A DNA stretch of 64,000 bases from Liolophura sinensis (lineage: Eukaryota; Mollusca; Polyplacophora; Chitonida; Chitonidae), in NCBI RefSeq assembly GCF_032854445.1, contig NC_088304.1, forward strand, positions 29,087,732 through 29,151,731, written 5' to 3'. Numbering within the stretch: the first letter of the stretch is position 1; every line of letters begins with the position of its first letter. Below, piece by piece: positions 59,848 to 64,000 of this stretch. The notes below the pieces were generated by a model. The model worked only from the letters and a program-made list of their open reading frames with translations. It made no database searches and was not told the origin of the DNA. A program made the translations under genes and the position numbers.

Positions 59848-62562
59848 CTGAAAGATTTACAGATGGCTGACTTAAGTTATGATACATTGGCACTTGCCAG
59901 GGTTTTATATACCTGTATATATATTTTTGAGATTTTGTTTTGGCGACATAATTTTCAATTGGAAAAAATTTAGACTTTCTAGAGAGATTGTTGATCTGAT
60001 ATGCTAATTTGCATGTAGCGGTCATTTCACACCTTGTACTCTCATGTGACATAATCATGTGATGCTGTTTGAAAATTTATATGGCGACGTGACTGAAACC
60101 TCATTACATGGTTGTACATTGCTATGGGTTCGAACCCGCGTCCATATAACGAGTAATCAGTAATAGCATGGAGTCGTGGATTTCCGGTCAGTCATTCTTG
60201 GTGGATTTCCAGTGTGTATGAAAGTAAAACCTTTGGAGAAATCATGATTTCTCTGTTGCCAATACAGTTTGTACAGACACTAGTCAAATTTATTTACTTT
60301 AACAATTCGTTGATTTCTGTAGTCGTATTACTTGTAAAGCTCTTGACTTGACGGAGCTTTGAATAGAGCGAACCGGTGTTCTGGGCGAACAGTTTGCGAA
60401 ATTTCCTTCATGCGCTGAAAACTGTGTAAATCAAAAGCCTGTTCCCGAGAGGTGGAGGTCTACTTCCATTCCCAGTACAATCGGATCCTGTATTTTGATG
60501 ATTTCAGCTAGACTTTTAAGAAGTTATTGCAGTGCGGTTTTTAATTGAAATATTTATACGACATATCTCTATCATTCACATGCAAGGTTATTTTGTCTTT
60601 ATAATTTTTTGTTATTTAGAATTAGGTGGTGTTTTAACACACATTATTTGTCAATTTGTCTTTTTGGTGATGTTTGTATTGTGTGTATTTATATGTATAT
60701 AATTTGTTATTGCCAACAGTTATTTGTGAAAATTTGAATAAGTGTGGAAAAGAATGGCCTCTATGTTAGTTCAGTCCTAGTTCAGTGTGTTGGAAGTTGT
60801 TTACTGTACGAATTACGCCAGTGCGAATAACTTCTTCATGTCTGTAAGAAACCACGTATATGTGAATCACGCCAGTGCGAATAACTTCTTCATGTCTGTA
60901 AGAAACCACGTATATGTTAATCACGTCAGTGCGAATAATTTGTGTTTGAACCACGTCGATGTGAATCAGGTGAATGCGAATTCTGTACGAAAAACGTCTG
61001 TTTGTGTCGTGGAAAAGCTAACATGTGGTCCCACATACATGATATAAGGGGCGCATCGAAAACCATCTGTTATGCCCAGAGTTTTAATTCAAATGTGACA
61101 TTTTGCTGCAACAGTAACGCTATTTTTGATAATCGCATTAAAAAGAATCTGGTACACTTGAAGATAAGAGCATCCTCAGCTTGCTTGCTAAGGCTACATA
61201 TTATTTTCATTATTGTTTTTCTCATGCTTTTACCTGTTTTTTTTTTTGTAATTTCGGAACTGAGTTTTTGTCTGAAATTAATAAGTTACAGCTTCTAGGA
61301 CAAGAACGCCAATAATTCTTTATACAGTTTATATATAGATATTAATTATATATTTTCCTAAGCCAAAGCTTCTGGAAACATAAACTGTGTTTAAAATATG
61401 CATTTTTCGCAATACGAAAATACCGATTAATTACATTGTGACATTGACTTTGACAAAATATTTTCACGTATGAAAGAAATGAAGCATTATGCATGCAAAA
61501 TATAAGACCTGCTAAGCAGACATATTCTTATTCCGTGACGATTCTCAGCTGTTCTGCCGCTAATGTCGCGTCTCATTTTTGTATTTGATGTCCATACTTT
61601 ATGATGTAAACAAGCCATCTTATTATTTATTTCGGCAAAATAGCCGTGATATTCAGAAATTATAAAATAGATTTGAATCCTGAATAAAGAAAATTTGAAA
61701 GTTCTATATATTTACGTGTATACTTTGCCTTTACGGAGATAACGCCACCTACAAATATATGGTTATGATTTGTCGCTAGAACAAATTAGGTGCAAGTATA
61801 ATCCCGGCTTTAAGAAGGGAATTTGTAGATTCCGCCTCTCTCAGTGCTGGTGACGCCGTGGTGGCAATACACGGTTCGCGAGGCCGTTTGCGTAGTGTAA
61901 ATGTACTTGTCTTACGCCACTATCATGTACATATCTGTACGTCCAAGCGCAGGGATATACATATATTGATTGTTAACAATTTATGTATTAATATGGTATG
62001 TGAATGATTTCATTCTCTCCTCTAGGACATTCCTTGCGTCTTTCCAACATCATTGAAAAATGGTGACTTTCTCTTTGCCTCGTTCAGTCTTTCTCCATTT
62101 CTGACCCTGTAGCCGCTCACCAGTGCAGTTGCTGTGAGATCAAGTCTATCAGGCTTCCTCTCTGATCGTACATTGGAAGGTCTGTCAGCAACTAGCGAAT
62201 GGTAATGGGTTCCCCAGGACCCCAGAACTTTGGCATTGTGTGAGTGTACACAGTGACTGCGCAAGCGGGCTGTCGTCTCACCCATATGGCGTTGCACAGA
62301 GATTAAACTGAAGTAAACGCCCGACGTCGTCATATAAGGCGACACAAACTTTCTGTATAAAGAATGCGACTGTAAATATATTTGTTGCCAGGTGGATTTG
62401 AGATAAATGCACTCTGATTATGATGTCAAGCCACATTAGGCTTGAGAAAGAAGGATGGTATTTAACTGTTGTAGTTCTCTTTATGAGGGATTTGAGTTAC
62501 AACTATCGAAGATATACTATACGTATTAGTTGTATACATCTAGTTGTCACATCCTTGAATGT
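59846..62562. other. Intergenic, one short tandem duplication, SINE scrap
   Basis: At 60800-60965 a ~54-bp unit ('gtgcgaataacttcttcatg' + 'tctgtaagaaaccacgtatatg') is present about 2.5 times. A partial SINE family 1 (cagtgcagttgctgtgagat and 'aaggtctgtcagcaactag') lies at 62100-62230. No gene is supported. Confidence 0.5.
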
Positions 62563-62960
62563 TGTGTGAATGATTAGAGCGTCCGCCTCGAAGTCGGAAG
62601 AGCCGGTTTCAAACCCGGGTCGGGTCATACTAAAGACGTTAAAAGGGTGCTTGCTGCTGAGTCGCTTAGCAAGGGTATTTGTTGCTGCCTCGCTTGGCAA
62701 GGGTGTTGGTTGCTGCCTCGCTTGGCGCTCATCACTGAGATGTTGCAACAAGAAAACACGACTGGTTCTCCCGGTGTCAGTATAATGTGACTGGGCGGTG
62801 TGCCATGCCTGGTGGCTTCGGCAGGGTGCAGGTAGGGCCTGCTTCTGTGGCGGTAGCACTGGCGGCATAGACTCGCGCTAGTACAAGAATACATAGTATT
62901 TGATGACTCTTCGTCGTCATTAAGATTAAATTGTTAAGTACGACATAATACTCCAAGCTT
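62563..62960 (+). mobile_element. SINE family 2, full length
   Basis: tRNA-like head with box B 'ccggtttcaaacccgg', then a triplicated 'ttgctgcctcgcttggcaag' segment, the body 'ggtgtcagtataatgtgact', 'cggtagcactggcggcatag', and the 3' end 'cgtcgtcattaagattaaat' + 'tgttaagtacgac'. It is the most complete family-2 copy here. Confidence 0.85.
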
Positions 62961-63004
62961 ACATTGAATCATGTGTGCTAAAGATTCAACATTTGCATAT
63001 TACA

Positions 63005-63430
63005 GCGGCGTTTTTGTGGCCCTTAATTACCGCAACGAGGGGGTTAGCAGGCAAGCGCGGCGCGATGAGACAGGGAGACTCTCACCAGTGCGGTCGCTGT
63101 GAGTTCAAGTCCAGCTCATTCTAGTCCGAATATTCTGACTAAAACTTGCAGCAGATATTGTGACAAGCCTGACCGCATGCTGCAAACATCGCAGCAGGCC
63201 GTGCAGGCTATCACAATAATTTATCTGCTGCAAGTGTTAGTCAGAATGTTCAGACTGAGCTCATGCTGGCTTCCTCTCCGGCTGTACGTGGGAAGGTCTG
63301 CCACCAGTGTGTGGATGGTCGTGGATTTCCCACTGGCTCTGCCCGACTTTCTCCCGCAGTAATGCTGACCACCGTGGTATAAGTGAAATATTCTCAAGTA
63401 CGGCGCAAAATACAAGTGAAACAAATAAAT
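63005..63430 (+). mobile_element. SINE family 1, full length, split by a nested MITE
   Basis: Head at 63005-63119 ('gcgatgagacagggagactc', 'gcggtcgctgtgagttcaag'), interrupted at 63120-63257, resuming with 'ctcatgctggcttcctctcc', 'ctgtacgtgggaaggtctgc', 'aagtgaaatattctcaagta' and a tail of AAACAAATAAAT. Confidence 0.9.
63120..63257. mobile_element. 138-bp MITE nested in a SINE
   Basis: The ends are inverted repeats of about 40 bp: 'tagtccgaatattctgacta' at the left, and 'cagtctgaacattctgacta' as the reverse complement of the right end, both continuing to 'cttgcagcagat' and 'ttgtga'. The SINE sequence AGCTCAT is present on both sides (63113-63119 and 63258-63264), a target-site duplication of 7 bp (8-9 with one mismatch). 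An 8-bp duplication would suggest a hAT-type source; this is inference. Confidence 0.85.
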
Positions 63431-64000
63431 TGATTACCGCACTATTTTATGCATATATCCTTTCAAACCTGCGAAAATAACGTCAGTGTTGACATTACGA
63501 GGGACCTGTTTATAGCCAAGACGTCGCCACACACCGTCATCTCCCCCTCCACCAACCCTTACAGCAATTGTTATGACATCCTAAACTGTATGTTAAGATA
63601 TGGAAGCCACTCGTTTCACGAAGCCTTAAAAGTACGTGTACGAACGTTGCAAATTGTTACATCAACTTCTGCAGAAAGGAGGAAGACAAGAAGGGGGATT
63701 TACCCACGTCAGGAATAGAGCTGAACTGGGCTGACTGATTAAAGGTTAGCAGACTTCCGACAGCAGTTGGGCCTGTAATTCTTCAGTACATCCTGATACC
63801 CTACGTGTCTCTCCACACGCTGTTGTAATCCCTCACACATGCACTCTGGTGCGCTAAGCTATAGTTCATTGGTCTGTGAAAAGAGCGAGTCCACGTGTTT
63901 GTTCTCCAGTCTCAGGTGGCGAGTCTATAGGTAAATGATGGCCATTGTTCTGTGCTTATGTTAGCCTACACAAAATCCGGTCATGTGTTTGGAAATAAGC
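63431..64000. other. Right edge, no gene established
   Basis: A plus-strand open frame at 63449-63718 includes 'CYDILNCMLRYGSHSFHEAL' and 'KVRVRTLQIV', faintly like the Cys-loop and helix of OTU-type domains in transposon-related proteins. The key Asp-Gly-Asn-Cys core is absent, so I do not call a gene. Confidence 0.3.

Noticed and set aside
57533-60000. miR-21-like hairpin near VMP1
   Set aside because: In vertebrates miR-21 overlaps the end of VMP1. I found no matching mature sequence here, and the association is a vertebrate feature.
63449-63718. Possible OTU-like domain
   Set aside because: Only a vague resemblance; the catalytic Asp-Gly-Asn-Cys core is missing and no neighbouring exon was found.

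Overview
This is a eukaryotic, almost certainly metazoan, window. It has spliced genes with GT-AG introns, long AT-rich introns, tRNA-derived SINEs, a non-LTR retrotransposon and more than a dozen tandem-repeat arrays. The SINE tails, the retrotransposon tail of repeated ACTC and the small secreted-protein genes suggest a lophotrochozoan, most likely a mollusc. Species cannot be fixed from the sequence alone.

Layout. 1-4.7 kb: repeat debris, a foldback element and a 29-bp satellite. 4.8-5.5 kb (+): a two-coding-exon gene for a 75-aa secreted precursor with a Tyr/Arg/Gly-rich tail. 5.9-10.2 kb: three adjoining arrays (an amplified SINE fragment, a 33-bp array, a 41-bp array). 10.6-14.0 kb (-): a four-exon gene for a 138-aa secreted NTF2-like (SnoaL/DUF4440-type) protein. 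15.4-19.1 kb: a 48-bp minisatellite with an inverted central block. 19.9-23.7 kb (+): a complete six-exon chymotrypsin-like serine protease. 25.1-26.6 kb: another 48-bp array, open for 486 codons on the minus strand. 28.8-29.4 kb: decayed exons of a second protease whose catalytic Ser is replaced. 33.7-42.3 kb: a 19-bp array split by a 5.6-kb I-type LINE (minus strand; gag-like ORF1, endonuclease, RT, RNase H) that is broken by stops and frameshifts. 43.1-57.5 kb (+): the main gene, VMP1, in at least eleven coding exons, preceded in phase by a SAP-domain exon. 57.5-64 kb: 3' flank, microsatellites, SINEs and a nested MITE.

The genes do not form an obvious pathway. VMP1 is an ER membrane scramblase-type protein of autophagy. 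The three small genes in the first 24 kb each encode a signal peptide and look like effectors or secreted housekeeping proteins. The most unusual points are these: a SAP domain joined in phase to the VMP1 N-terminus through an exon carrying three successive one-base frame losses; a VMP1 coding exon, with its splice donor, amplified into an 82-bp minisatellite; the Tyr/Arg-rich peptide gene; a pair of 184-bp MITEs with exact 6-bp target duplications in VMP1 introns; and a common 3' end shared by two SINE families and the LINE.
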